NCBI RefSeq assembly: GCF_004342485.1
Contig: NZ_SMBU01000006.1
Coordinates: 149,058-213,057 of the forward strand
From: Roseateles saccharophilus
GTDB lineage: Bacteria; Pseudomonadota; Gammaproteobacteria; Burkholderiales; Burkholderiaceae_C
DNA length: 64,000 bases
Reading direction: 5' to 3'
Shown one piece after another: positions 42,782 to 50,783 of the stretch. Both the position numbers and the translations under genes were made by a program. A model generated the notes under the pieces. That model searched no databases, had not been told where the DNA came from, and saw only the letters and a list, made by a program, of their open reading frames with translations. The stretch's first letter is position 1. Each line of letters begins with the position of its first letter.

Positions 42782-43597
42782 TCAGGGCTCCCGGCAGGGC
42801 AGGGTCTCGCGCTGCTCGGCGCGGCCGATGCGGCACAACTCCAGCCAGTAGCTGCGAATGAAGGCGGGGTGGCGGGCCGCGAAGGGCTTGCTGGCGGGTG
42901 AGTGGTACCAGGTGGTCAGCACGGGGGGCGGCAGGCGGTGCAGCTTCAGCGTCAGCTCGGGCGCCTGGGCCGCGATGGCGAGGTCGGGCAGGATGGCCGC
43001 CAGGTTGTGGCCCGACAGCAGCTTGGCCAGCGCGCTGGGCGTGTCCACGGCGCGGTCCACCGTCCAGCCCTTGTCGCGGCTCAGGTCGACCAGCGCCTGC
43101 ACCGGCGCGATGCCGACGCTGAGATCGGCCGGACCACTGAGCTTGTCGCCGTCCCAGCCGATGCGGGTCTCTCCGGCCAGCACATAGAGCGAGTAGCTGG
43201 CGCGGTAGAAGCCCAGCATGGCGTCGGGCAGGCCTCGTGGCATCGGCAGCGCCCCCTGTTCGTACAGGCCGGCGTCGACCAGCGCGACGGCCCAGATGTC
43301 GATGTTGCCGCGCTCCAGCTCGACGCGGCCGCGCCGCACCGGCATGCGCTCGAAGCTCAGCGCCAGCGCGCAGCCGCTGCGCGAGACCGCCTGGCGCACC
43401 CAGTCGATCAGCAGCCCCTGCGCTGTGGCCGTGCGCTCGCCGGCCAGCAGCAGCGGGCGCAGTTCGTAGTCGATGACGCCGATGCGAAGCTGGGCCGGGC
43501 AGTCGCCGGCGACGGCCGGCGGCGCGCACAGGGCCAGCAGCAGTCCCAAGGCTGCCAGGCCCGGTGCGGTCGTGTTCCGGCAGCATCGTGTTTGCAT
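42782..43597 (-). CDS. Periplasmic solute-binding-like protein (PBPb fold)
   Basis: 271 residues. A signal peptide (APGLAALGLLLALCAPPAVA) is followed by a type II periplasmic-binding fold like the SBP_bac_3 family: LRIGVIDYELRPLLL, GLLIDWVRQAV, RGRVELERGNIDIWAVAL, YSLYVLAGE, SVGIAPVQALVDL and LLSGHNLAAILPD. No ABC permease or ATPase genes adjoin it. It may therefore be a stand-alone sensor-like protein, as often found in betaproteobacteria, rather than a transporter subunit. Confidence 0.75.
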   Translation of the reverse strand: MQTRCCRNTTAPGLAALGLLLALCAPPAVAGDCPAQLRIGVIDYELRPLLLAGERTATAQGLLIDWVRQAVSRSGCALALSFERMPVRRGRVELERGNIDIWAVALVDAGLYEQGALPMPRGLPDAMLGFYRASYSLYVLAGETRIGWDGDKLSGPADLSVGIAPVQALVDLSRDKGWTVDRAVDTPSALAKLLSGHNLAAILPDLAIAAQAPELTLKLHRLPPPVLTTWYHSPASKPFAARHPAFIRSYWLELCRIGRAEQRETLPCREP

Positions 43598-43641
43598 GCG
43601 CCGGCGAGCGTAGCGCAACTTTCCTGCGCCTGGCCCCGAGG

Positions 43642-44229
43642 TCATTGCCCTTGCATGCCCAGCTCGCGCAGCCTGCCCAGCCAGCGCCGCACGCCGCTGT
43701 CGCCCAGGCCCTCGACGCCGCCGATCAGCAGCTCGTTGATGGGGCCGATGCCGACGAAGCCCAGGATGTTGCGCTCCAGCGCCTTCACGCTGTGGGCGCG
43801 GAAGTACCAGCGGTAGACCATGGCGGGCATGCCCATCGTGACGACGACGCGGGCCGAGCGGCCGGTCAGCAGCTTGCGGCCCAGCGGGTTGCCGGGCTCA
43901 GGCTCGAAGGCGAAGCCGCGCCGCGCGATCTGCTCGAGAAAGGCCTTCAGCAGGGCCGGCATGTCGCCCAGCCACAGCGGGAAGAAGATGACGAGGTGAT
44001 CGGCCCAGCGGATCACGTCCTGGGCCGGGCGCAGCGTGGCGGGGACGCTGCCCTCGGCCCAGTCCTGCTGGGTGCGCAGCAGCGGGAAGTCGAGCCGGGC
44101 CACGTCGATCCACTGCACCTCGCGACCGGCCTTGCGGGCGCCGTCGGCATAGGCCTGGGCCAGCGCGTGGCAGAGATGGCCGCCGGCCGGGTCGGGGTGG
44201 GCCTGGATCAGGGCGATACGGTCGGGCAT
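43642..44229 (-). CDS. NAD(P)H-quinone/FMN reductase-like flavodoxin-fold protein
   Basis: 195 residues. The Flavodoxin_2 fold is shown by RIALIQAHPDPAGGHLCHAL at the N-terminus, ADHLVIFFPLWLGDMPALLK (the NQO/MdaB signature), and VTMGMPAMVYRWYF. It would reduce quinones or related substrates with NAD(P)H. GAGGAG precedes the ATG at 44229. A perfect FNR box is centred 59.5 bp upstream of the ATG, consistent with activation at -41.5 and an 18-base leader, so anaerobic or NO-dependent expression is likely. Confidence 0.85.
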   Translation of the reverse strand: MPDRIALIQAHPDPAGGHLCHALAQAYADGARKAGREVQWIDVARLDFPLLRTQQDWAEGSVPATLRPAQDVIRWADHLVIFFPLWLGDMPALLKAFLEQIARRGFAFEPEPGNPLGRKLLTGRSARVVVTMGMPAMVYRWYFRAHSVKALERNILGFVGIGPINELLIGGVEGLGDSGVRRWLGRLRELGMQGQ

Positions 44230-44281
44230 GGCGGGGCTCCTCGGTGCCGGCCGATCTTGGCCGTGGCGGCCTGCAGCGGCC

Positions 44282-44295
44282 TTGATGCCCATCAA
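44282..44295. promoter_or_regulatory. Second perfect FNR/DNR box
   Basis: TTGATGCCCATCAA matches TTGAT-N4-ATCAA exactly. For the leftward flavodoxin-fold gene the predicted start is 44247, with a -10-like CAAGAT at 44254-44259 (minus strand). It could equally drive the truncated rightward gene starting at 44365. Confidence 0.8.
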
Positions 44296-44364
44296 GCCTG
44301 CGCCTGTCACACCCGCGGCATCCTGCGTGGCTAGGCTCGCCGCTCCGTCACTGCCGCCCCTGCC

Positions 44365-44510
44365 ATGGCCGTCATCCACGGGCGCGGTGCCCTTTCCGAC
44401 GCGACTCTGCAGCGCCTGCTCCGGTACATCGACGCGCGCCGCAAGGCACCGGTCTGGAATACCAACATCAACGTCTGGGACGCCTGCATCGTGCATAGGA
44501 GAGCGCCGGT
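44365..44510 (+). pseudogene. 5' fragment of an unrecognised gene, truncated at a deletion junction
   Basis: The frame from the ATG at 44365 reads MAVIHGRGALSDATLQRLLR and YIDARRKAPVWNTNINVWDA. It then runs at about 44510 into sequence antisense to a molybdoenzyme gene fragment. The N-terminal part looks genuinely protein-coding, but I do not recognise the family. It lies downstream of an FNR box. Alternatively this is chance coding potential. Confidence 0.4.
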
Positions 44511-44702
44511 CAGCGGCATGCGCAGGCGGTCGGGGTCCTCGTGCAGATCTTTCAGCGACACGCCCTTGGGGCAGAGGTAGCCGTGGCTGAAGGCATCGTT
44601 CTCCGCGCCGCGGATGGCGACGACGCGGGCGCCCTCGGTCTTCACCTCCAGGCCACAACAAGCCTCGCACAGCGGGCAGATGCGGTAGTGGCTGGTCGGC
44701 AT
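44511..44702 (-). pseudogene. Truncated paralogue of the molybdopterin oxidoreductase N-terminus
   Basis: From the ATG at 44702 the first 64 residues match the intact enzyme at 40495-42711 at 57 positions, including CPLCEACCGLEVKTE and GYLCPKGVSLKDLHEDPDRL. After residue 64 (MPL) the similarity stops abruptly, although the frame stays open to 44331 with unrelated sequence. GGAGAC precedes the ATG, as in the intact copy. About 90% of the gene is missing, so it cannot encode an enzyme. The differences from the intact gene indicate an old paralogue rather than a recent duplication. Confidence 0.8.
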
Positions 44703-44849
44703 GGTGTCTCCTTGGGGAAATTGGCCGGCAGCTTATCGGGGGGAGGGCTGGTGAGTTGAAGTCGCAGAGGCGACGGCGAGCTGCCATCGTGGCGACATGG
44801 AGGCTCTGCACACTGCGGGCGTCGCACACAGCTTTTTCGACCGCGGTCC

Positions 44850-45509
44850 ATGCCCGGCTCCTTCGTCGTCTTCGATTCCTTCGCGCACCACCTCATCGGT
44901 TGGCTCGGTCCGCAGCGGGCCATCGACTTCGGAGCTGGCGCCGGCAAGTACGGCCGGATGCTGCGTGCTGCAGCACCGGGTTGCCATATCGTCGCCGTGG
45001 AGCCCGAGGCGAGCTATGCGGAGCGCTTTGGCCTGGCCGGGCTGTATGACGAGGTGCAGCCACTTACCGCCCACGACTGGATGGCTGCCAACCCCGAGGC
45101 GAGATTCGACCTTGCCATCCTTGGCGATTGCATCGAGCACATGCCCAAGAGCGTCGGCCTCGACCTGTTGAATGCGCTGGCCTACCGCGCGGCGTACACG
45201 CTGGTCGTGGCGCCGGAGTTCATCGTGCAGGGCGCTGTGGGCGGCGTGGAAGGCGAGACCCATGTGTCGGTGTGGAGCGAGCGCGACCTGCACTGGCACG
45301 ACCTCTGGGCTTTCGACAACTGCCGGGCGACGTCCATCTTCTTGCTGCGTGGCTATCTGCCGGCGCCGGTGCCGCTGGCGGAACTGGTGCAGAGGGTGAA
45401 TGCCGCCCAGTTGCCGGTGCACGACTTCCACGCCCCGGCCAGCTTCGTGCGGCCGGCGCGGTTGCGGCTGGTGGAGCAGCCGCGCGAGACGGCCTACCGA
45501 CCGGCATGA
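44850..45509 (+). CDS. Class I SAM-dependent methyltransferase
   Basis: 219 residues. The SAM-binding motif is RAIDFGAGAGKYGRML near residue 24, followed by HIVAVEPEASYAERF (acidic motif II) and FDLAILGDCIEHMPKSVGLD (motif IV/post I). The C-terminal part contains GETHVSVWSERDLHWHDLW and is not family-diagnostic. It overlaps the following glycosyltransferase gene by ATGA, so the two probably modify the same glycan or protein. Substrate unknown. Confidence 0.8.
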   Translation: MPGSFVVFDSFAHHLIGWLGPQRAIDFGAGAGKYGRMLRAAAPGCHIVAVEPEASYAERFGLAGLYDEVQPLTAHDWMAANPEARFDLAILGDCIEHMPKSVGLDLLNALAYRAAYTLVVAPEFIVQGAVGGVEGETHVSVWSERDLHWHDLWAFDNCRATSIFLLRGYLPAPVPLAELVQRVNAAQLPVHDFHAPASFVRPARLRLVEQPRETAYRPA

Positions 45510-46486
45510 GGCAGGCCTCCATGCCGCAGCCCGTCGATGGGCCGGACCGCATCTTCATCAGCATCGCGGCCTATTGCGACCCGATGCTGGCCTTCACCAT
45601 CACGAGCGCGCTGACGCAGGCCAGCCGGCCGGAGCGCGTCAGCATCGGCCTGGTGGAGCAGCAGTGGCCCGAGGCCTGCGTCCGGCTGCCCGAGGCCTGG
45701 CAGGCGCAGCTGCGGCGGGTCCAGCTGCATCCCCTGGAGGCACGCGGCCCCTGCTGGGCGCGGGCGCTGGCGATGTCGCTGCACCAGGGCGAGGACTGGT
45801 TCCTGCAGGTCGACTCGCACATGTGGTTCGAGCCCGGCTGGGACGAGCGCCTGGTGTGCTGGGGCCGGCGCTGCGCGGTGCAGAACCCGCGCAGCCTGAT
45901 CTCCACCTATCCCAATCCCTTCACGATGCGCGGTGGCGAGCCGGTGGCGCAGGTCGTGGGGGCGGAGCTGCTGGCCTTCGTGGTGCGCAACGGCCAGCAG
46001 TTCGGTGCGGACCATCCGGTGCTGATGTTCGAGGCCGTGCCGGTGGCGGGCCAGAACCCGCTGCCGGCGATGCATGTGGGCGCGGGCTGCTTCTTCGGCC
46101 CGGGGCGGCTGGTCAACGAACTGCCCTACGACCCCTTCCTGTACTTTCATGGCGAGGAGCAGGCCTTTGCGCTGCGGGCCTGGACGCGGGGCTGGGACCT
46201 GTTCCACATCCCCGGCATGCCGATCTACCACCAGTACGTGTCCGAGGACACCGCAAGGCCCATGCACTGGGCGCCCGAGCTGGATGCGCAGCGCCTGGTG
46301 CGCTCGGCGGCGTTGTCCGAAGCCGCCAACCGCCGCATGGCGGCGCTGCTGTGGGATGGGGCCGACCTGGGCATCTACGGCCTGGGCACGGCGCGCAGCC
46401 TGGCGGACTACGCGACCTTCAGCGGCATCGACTACGGTGCGCGGGCACTCGCCCCCCACGCCTTCAAGTCACGGTACGGGTACTGA
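45506..46486 (+). CDS. GT60-like GlcNAc transferase family glycosyltransferase
   Basis: 326 residues. It resembles the PF11397/GT60 family, whose founder glycosylates hydroxyproline on Skp1 in Dictyostelium. Features are DRIFISIAAYCDPMLAFTIT at the N-terminus, the metal/donor motif FLQVDSHMWFEPGWDE, ISTYPNPFTM, MHVGAGCFFGPG, and FLYFHGEEQAFALRAWTRGW near the acceptor site. It should be a retaining, cytoplasmic sugar transferase; the acceptor is unknown. It is coupled to the upstream methyltransferase. It ends at a tandemly duplicated hairpin. Confidence 0.75.
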   Translation: MRQASMPQPVDGPDRIFISIAAYCDPMLAFTITSALTQASRPERVSIGLVEQQWPEACVRLPEAWQAQLRRVQLHPLEARGPCWARALAMSLHQGEDWFLQVDSHMWFEPGWDERLVCWGRRCAVQNPRSLISTYPNPFTMRGGEPVAQVVGAELLAFVVRNGQQFGADHPVLMFEAVPVAGQNPLPAMHVGAGCFFGPGRLVNELPYDPFLYFHGEEQAFALRAWTRGWDLFHIPGMPIYHQYVSEDTARPMHWAPELDAQRLVRSAALSEAANRRMAALLWDGADLGIYGLGTARSLADYATFSGIDYGARALAPHAFKSRYGY

Positions 46487-46651
46487 GCCCGGACCGAGGA
46501 CAGCACCTGCGTGCTGTCCGACGCCTGGCGAAGGCCTGGCGCCCTGCAAGGCGACAGGCATGAGCCCGGACCGAGGACAGCACCTGCGTGCTGTCCGACG
46601 CCTGGCGAAGGCCTGGCGCGCTGCAAGGCGACAGGCATGGGCCCGGACCGA
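46485..46651 (+). repeat. 77-bp tandem duplication containing a 9-bp hairpin
   Basis: Two near-identical 77-bp units start at 46485 and 46562, and a third unit breaks off after about 13 bp. Each complete unit has a perfect stem GGACAGCAC/GTGCTGTCC with a 4-base loop. The first unit begins in the stop codon of the glycosyltransferase gene. The hairpin may be a duplicated terminator. Two mismatches at most separate the copies, so the duplication is recent. Confidence 0.85.
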
Positions 46652-46670
46652 CGCCGGGATGTGACGAGCC

Positions 46671-47717
46671 TCAGGATCGCAGCCAGCCCTGCAGCCGCTG
46701 CAGCACCGCCGCATCGGTCTGCAGCGCGAGGTGGCCGAGGCCGGTGAAGAGGGCGGTGTCCGTGAAGGCCAGCCGGCGCGCCGCCTCGCGGTGCTGGCCG
46801 AGCGCGCTGGCCACGGGCACGAGGCCGTCGCCCAGCCAGCGGGCCGGAGACCCCGTGGGTTTGCCGGCCGTGGTGGCCGCGACCGCGTAGCAGGCCACGC
46901 CGGCTGGCAGTGGGATGCGGCTGGCGCGGTCGGCGTCGGCTTCGAGCAGGCTGGCGTGGCGCAGGTCGCGGATGCCGGCGCTGCGCCGCGCCGCCAGCGC
47001 CGCCAGCGGGCGCGAATAGGGGCTGACGGCCAGCAACTGCTGCAGCTGCTGGCCGCCGCGCTCCAGCGGCGCGCCCAGATGGGGCGTGCCCAGCGTGACG
47101 AGGCGGGCCAGCCGCCGTGGCCAGCGCCCGCGCCCGGCCTGGGCGATGGCGCTGCGCGCGACCAGGCCGCCCATGCTGTGGCCGAGCAGCGTGATCGGGC
47201 CCGGCAGCTCTTCCAGCAGCGCGGCAAGCTCCGCACCGTTGCGCCAGATCGCGCGGCCGCTGTTGTAGCGCAGGCCCAGCGGCCGGTAGCCCAGGGCCGC
47301 GAGCGCGCCGGGGAAGTCGGCGCCATCGCGCCGCCACTGCGCCTCGTTCATGCACAGGCCGTGCAGCAGCACCAGCGGCGGGCCGCTAGCGCCGGCCACC
47401 AGCGGGTGCAGGCCCATGGCCGTGGCCAGCGGGTTGGCGCTGGCCTCCAGGTAGTCACCCAGAAGGCCGTTCAGCGCGGCGACCAGCGCGTCGGACCGCG
47501 TCGACTCGGCCCGGTCCAGCAAGGGCGCCAGCGCGGCCAGCGACAGGTCCAGCCCGCCGCCCACCAGTCGCGTCACGCCGCGCACGCTGCCGTAGACGAG
47601 GCCGCTCAGCGGCACGCGGCCGATCTGGGCATGCATGGCCTCGACGAGGTCGGTGATGCCGGTGGTGGCGTCGATGGCGAGGCGGCTGGCGCCGCGGAGC
47701 TTGCTGGCGGAGGGCAT
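46671..47717 (-). CDS. Alpha/beta hydrolase (PGAP1/lipase-like)
   Basis: 348 residues. A ~110-residue helical N-terminal extension precedes an alpha/beta-hydrolase core. PPLVLLHGLCMNEAQWRRDG is the oxyanion strand, and ITLLGHSMGGLVARSAI holds the nucleophile serine in G-H-S-M-G. LVTLGTPHLGAPLERGG is typical of the PGAP1-like/lipase group. The acid is probably in LGDGLVPVASA, and the catalytic His in TGLGHLALQTD. No signal peptide. Lipid ester or polyester substrates are possible. Confidence 0.8.
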   Translation of the reverse strand: MPSASKLRGASRLAIDATTGITDLVEAMHAQIGRVPLSGLVYGSVRGVTRLVGGGLDLSLAALAPLLDRAESTRSDALVAALNGLLGDYLEASANPLATAMGLHPLVAGASGPPLVLLHGLCMNEAQWRRDGADFPGALAALGYRPLGLRYNSGRAIWRNGAELAALLEELPGPITLLGHSMGGLVARSAIAQAGRGRWPRRLARLVTLGTPHLGAPLERGGQQLQQLLAVSPYSRPLAALAARRSAGIRDLRHASLLEADADRASRIPLPAGVACYAVAATTAGKPTGSPARWLGDGLVPVASALGQHREAARRLAFTDTALFTGLGHLALQTDAAVLQRLQGWLRS

Positions 47718-47763
47718 GCCGGCATCATGCGCGCAGGCGTGGCCCCGCCGCGCGGGGCGCGCG

Positions 47764-48540
47764 CTACATCTGCCTGAACAGATGGGCGCAGCTCTCCGCC
47801 ACCAGCAGCATCTCGCTGCCGTGCTTGAGCTTGATCTGCATGCGGCCGCGGAAGTCGCGGCTGACGCTGGCGATGGCGTTCACGTTGACGAGGGTGGAGC
47901 GGTGGATCTGCCAGAACTGCTGCGGGTCGAGCTCGTCGATGAGCTCCTTCAGCGGCTTGCGGATCAGCGCCTCGCCGTCCTTCAGCGCCAGCCGCGTGTA
48001 CTTGTTGTCGCTCTGGAAGAACATGACCTCGTCGACGGTGATGAGGCGCAGCGTCTGGCCCACCGACGCGTTGATCCAGCGCAGCGGCGCGCGCGTGGCC
48101 GATGGCGCGGCCGCCGGGCGGGCGCCGAGCTGCTCCAGCACGCCGCCGAGCTGCACCGGCGCCTGGCCGAGCCGCGCCTTCAGCCGCGAGATGGCGGTGA
48201 AGAGCCGCGCGCCGGCCAGTGGTTTGAGCAGGTAGTCCACCGCGCCCTGGTCGAAGGCGGCGATGGCGTACTGGTCGTAGGCGGTCACGAAGACGACGTG
48301 CGCGCGGCCGTTCACCTGGCGGGCCACATCGATGCCGGTGGCGCCGGGCATCTCGATGTCGAGGAAGAGGATGTCGGGGCGGTGCTGGTCCAGCAGGCGC
48401 AGCGCCTCCAGGCCGTCGGCGGCCTCGCCGACGATGCTGAGCTCGGGCCAGAGCCTGTCCAGCTGCTCGACCAGTTCGCCGCGCAGCGCGGCTTCGTCCT
48501 CGGCGACGACGGCGGTGGGGGCGATCAGGCTCATGCTCAT
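47764..48540 (-). CDS. LytTR-type response regulator
   Basis: 258 residues. The receiver has EDEAALRGELVEQL, the phospho-acceptor Asp in DILFLDIEMPGATGID, a Thr in VVFVTAYDQYAI, and the Lys in YLLKPLAGARLF. The C-terminal LytTR DNA-binding domain shows VMFFQSDNKYTRLALKDGEA and FWQIHRSTLVNVNAI. It resembles AlgR/BtsR. The start at 48540 overlaps the upstream kinase stop (ATGA); the ATG at 48534 is an alternative. Third gene of a kinase-pseudokinase-regulator operon. Confidence 0.9.
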   Translation of the reverse strand: MSMSLIAPTAVVAEDEAALRGELVEQLDRLWPELSIVGEAADGLEALRLLDQHRPDILFLDIEMPGATGIDVARQVNGRAHVVFVTAYDQYAIAAFDQGAVDYLLKPLAGARLFTAISRLKARLGQAPVQLGGVLEQLGARPAAAPSATRAPLRWINASVGQTLRLITVDEVMFFQSDNKYTRLALKDGEALIRKPLKELIDELDPQQFWQIHRSTLVNVNAIASVSRDFRGRMQIKLKHGSEMLLVAESCAHLFRQM

Positions 48541-49592
48541 GCGAGGGCCAGTTCCAGCGTGAATTCCGTGCGGCCGTGGCCGCTGGTGCAGGCCAGCCTG
48601 GCACCCAGCACGTCCAGGCGCTCGCGCAGCGAGGCAAGGTCGGCATCGTCGCTGCACAGGCCGTCCTGGTCGAAGCCCAGCGTGACACCGGCGCCCGCCT
48701 TCAGCCAGCAGCGCCCGGGCCGACCCAGGCGCAGCGCGCGCTGCACCAGCGGCAGCAGCAGCATGGGCGGCAGCGGCGTGGCGCCACGCGGGCCGAGCTC
48801 GCAGTCGAACATGGGAGGCTGGCCGTTCAGGTCGCGCAGCAGGTCGAGGTAGCTGGCGATCAGCTCGGCCTCGCCGCCCAGCGTGGCGCCGGCATCGCGC
48901 AGCCGCGGCAGGGCCACGCGCAGGTGGCGGATCAGCCGCTCCAGCCGCGCACTGGCGCCGGGGTCCTGGCGGGCATAGGCCTGTTCGACGGCGACCAGCG
49001 CATCGAACAGCAGGGCCGGGTCGACCTGGGCCTGCAGCGCGGCCAGGCGCGCCGCCAGCGCATGGCGGCGCAGCTGGGCATGCTCGCGCAGCAGGTCCTG
49101 GGCGGCCTGCTCCTGGCGGCGCCGCAGGCCGCGGAACTCGAGCACGCCGACGATCATCAGCGCCGGCATGAAGATCCACAGCGTGTCGCCGATGACGGCA
49201 GTCATGCGGAACGCCGCGCACCTGGGCTTGCCGTGCGCCTGGGCATAGATGTCGCACAGCGACGGCCAGGGCAGGGCGGCGGCCAGCGGGTAGATGACGC
49301 CCATGGCCAGTGCCGAGCCGACCAGCGTGGCCGCCACGAGGCGCCGCCGCCGCCGCGGGTGGACCGGGCTGCTGCGCGTCGCCGGCAGCCAGCACAGCAG
49401 CAGCACAGCGCAGCTGACCAGGGGCAGGCTCAGATGGCGGGCCAACAGCAGGGGCAGCTGGTCGCCGACGTGCAGCTCCAGCAGCGAAGTCAGGTCTATT
49501 GCGGCGAACAGCAGGGCCGCGCTGACGAAGACCAGGGCTTCGCTCGGCCGCAGCGAGCGCCAGGAGTGCAGCACATGGCGCAGGACCTTCAT
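48537..49592 (-). CDS. Degenerate LytS-type kinase (probable pseudokinase)
   Basis: 351 residues. It has four hydrophobic N-terminal segments and a coiled coil, then a His_kinase-like region in which catalytic motifs are lost. The family motif PHFLFN is here DPALLFDAL, so the phosphorylated His and the following Asn are absent. The N-box is LVQRALRLG instead of LVENAIKHG, and no clear ATP-lid Gly motifs remain. The rest is well kept, without stops or frameshifts, implying selection for a non-catalytic role such as sensing or heterodimerisation with the adjacent intact kinase. It overlaps both neighbours by 4 bp. Confidence 0.8.
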   Translation of the reverse strand: MKVLRHVLHSWRSLRPSEALVFVSAALLFAAIDLTSLLELHVGDQLPLLLARHLSLPLVSCAVLLLCWLPATRSSPVHPRRRRRLVAATLVGSALAMGVIYPLAAALPWPSLCDIYAQAHGKPRCAAFRMTAVIGDTLWIFMPALMIVGVLEFRGLRRRQEQAAQDLLREHAQLRRHALAARLAALQAQVDPALLFDALVAVEQAYARQDPGASARLERLIRHLRVALPRLRDAGATLGGEAELIASYLDLLRDLNGQPPMFDCELGPRGATPLPPMLLLPLVQRALRLGRPGRCWLKAGAGVTLGFDQDGLCSDDADLASLRERLDVLGARLACTSGHGRTEFTLELALA

Positions 49593-50719
49593 GCCAGCGC
49601 CTCCGCCGGCAGGCGCACGCGGGCCACGACACCATGCGGCTGGACGGCCTCGAGCTCCAGCGCGGCCGTGTCGCCGAAGCGGGCCGCCAGCCGCGCCCGG
49701 GTGTTGGCCAGGCCCACGCCGGCGCCGCCGCTGGCCGTGCCGAAGCCCTGGCCGTTGTCGCTCACCTCGACGGTGAGGCTGCCGTCCGCCCCATGGCCGG
49801 CCCGGATCTCGATGCGCCCGCCCCCGGGCAGCGGCGACAGGCCATGCTTGATGGCGTTCTCGACCAGGGTCGGCAGCACCAGCGTCGGCAGGCGGGCGCC
49901 CAGCAGCTCGGGCGGCACGGCGATGCCGAAGGACAGGCGCTCGCCCATGCGCATCTGCAGGATGGCGAGGTAGTGGCGCACCAGGTCCAGCTCGTCGGCC
50001 AGCGTGGACTCGTGGCGCCGCATGCCGGGCAGGGCGGCGCGCAGGTAGGCGATCAGGGCCACCAGCATGTCGCGACCGCGCTCGGGCTGGGTCTCGTACA
50101 GGCGCTTGACGTTGGCCAGCGTGTTGAACAGGAAATGCGGCTCGATCTGGGCGTTCAGCGCCGACAGCTGGGCCTCGGTCTGCTGGGTCTTGAGCGCCTC
50201 GCGCTCGCGGAACAGCCGGGCCAGCTCGTCACGGCCCTCGCGCTGGGCGCGGCTGACGAGCAGCAACGCATAGGCCATGCCGCCGAGCAGGGCCCACAGC
50301 GCGATGGTGGAGATGACCCAGCCGGGCATCAGCTTGTTGCTGGGGTCGTCCAGGGATGCGACCACGTAGCGCAGCAGGGTGCCGAGCGCCGCGCCCAAGC
50401 CGACGGCCAGGGCCTGCACCGTCAGCGCGGCGGGCAGCTTCCAGCGCCGCCCGGCCAGCAAGGCCTCGGCCAGGGCCACCATGACGAGCAGCGACAGGCC
50501 CGTCAGCAGGCATTGGCGGCTGAAGCGGATCAGGTCGAAGAGGGCGTCGGCGAGGCCGCCGTCGCCCTCGCCGTACCAGCTCAGCGCGCGCGAGATGGCA
50601 TAGAGCAGGCAGAAGTAGTAGACGCCCGCCAGCATGCGCAGATTGCACACGCGGCGAAAGGCCTGCAGTGGGGTCGTGTCCTCCATTGCCGGCATTGTCC
50701 GGTCGGAGCGGGTGGCCAT
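49589..50719 (-). CDS. LytS/YehU-type membrane histidine kinase
   Basis: 376 residues at most. Four or so membrane helices in the N-terminal half are followed by a coiled coil and the His_kinase domain. The phospho-acceptor His is in NAQIEPHFLFNTLANVK. The HATPase has PTLVLPTLVENAIKHGL, VSDNGQGFG and GVGLANTRARL. It is fully equipped and probably the active kinase for the LytTR regulator two genes down. The start is ambiguous (50719, 50695 or 50686); none has a good ribosome-binding site. Confidence 0.88.
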   Translation of the reverse strand: MATRSDRTMPAMEDTTPLQAFRRVCNLRMLAGVYYFCLLYAISRALSWYGEGDGGLADALFDLIRFSRQCLLTGLSLLVMVALAEALLAGRRWKLPAALTVQALAVGLGAALGTLLRYVVASLDDPSNKLMPGWVISTIALWALLGGMAYALLLVSRAQREGRDELARLFREREALKTQQTEAQLSALNAQIEPHFLFNTLANVKRLYETQPERGRDMLVALIAYLRAALPGMRRHESTLADELDLVRHYLAILQMRMGERLSFGIAVPPELLGARLPTLVLPTLVENAIKHGLSPLPGGGRIEIRAGHGADGSLTVEVSDNGQGFGTASGGAGVGLANTRARLAARFGDTAALELEAVQPHGVVARVRLPAEALA

Positions 50720-50783
50720 GGCCCGGCTGCGACGAAACCCGTCTGGGCGGGCGCGAAGCCGGTTCTGGCGGGTTCGCGCCGGT

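Noticed and set aside
42782..43597. Solute-binding component of an ABC transporter operon
   Set aside because: No permease or ATPase genes flank it, so only the fold is claimed.
44331..44702. Functional 123-residue iron-sulfur protein
   Set aside because: Only the first 64 residues are homologous to a molybdoenzyme; the remaining open frame is chance sequence beyond a deletion junction.
46485..46651. CRISPR-like or integron-like array
   Set aside because: Units are contiguous 77-bp duplications without variable spacers, and no cas or integrase gene is near.
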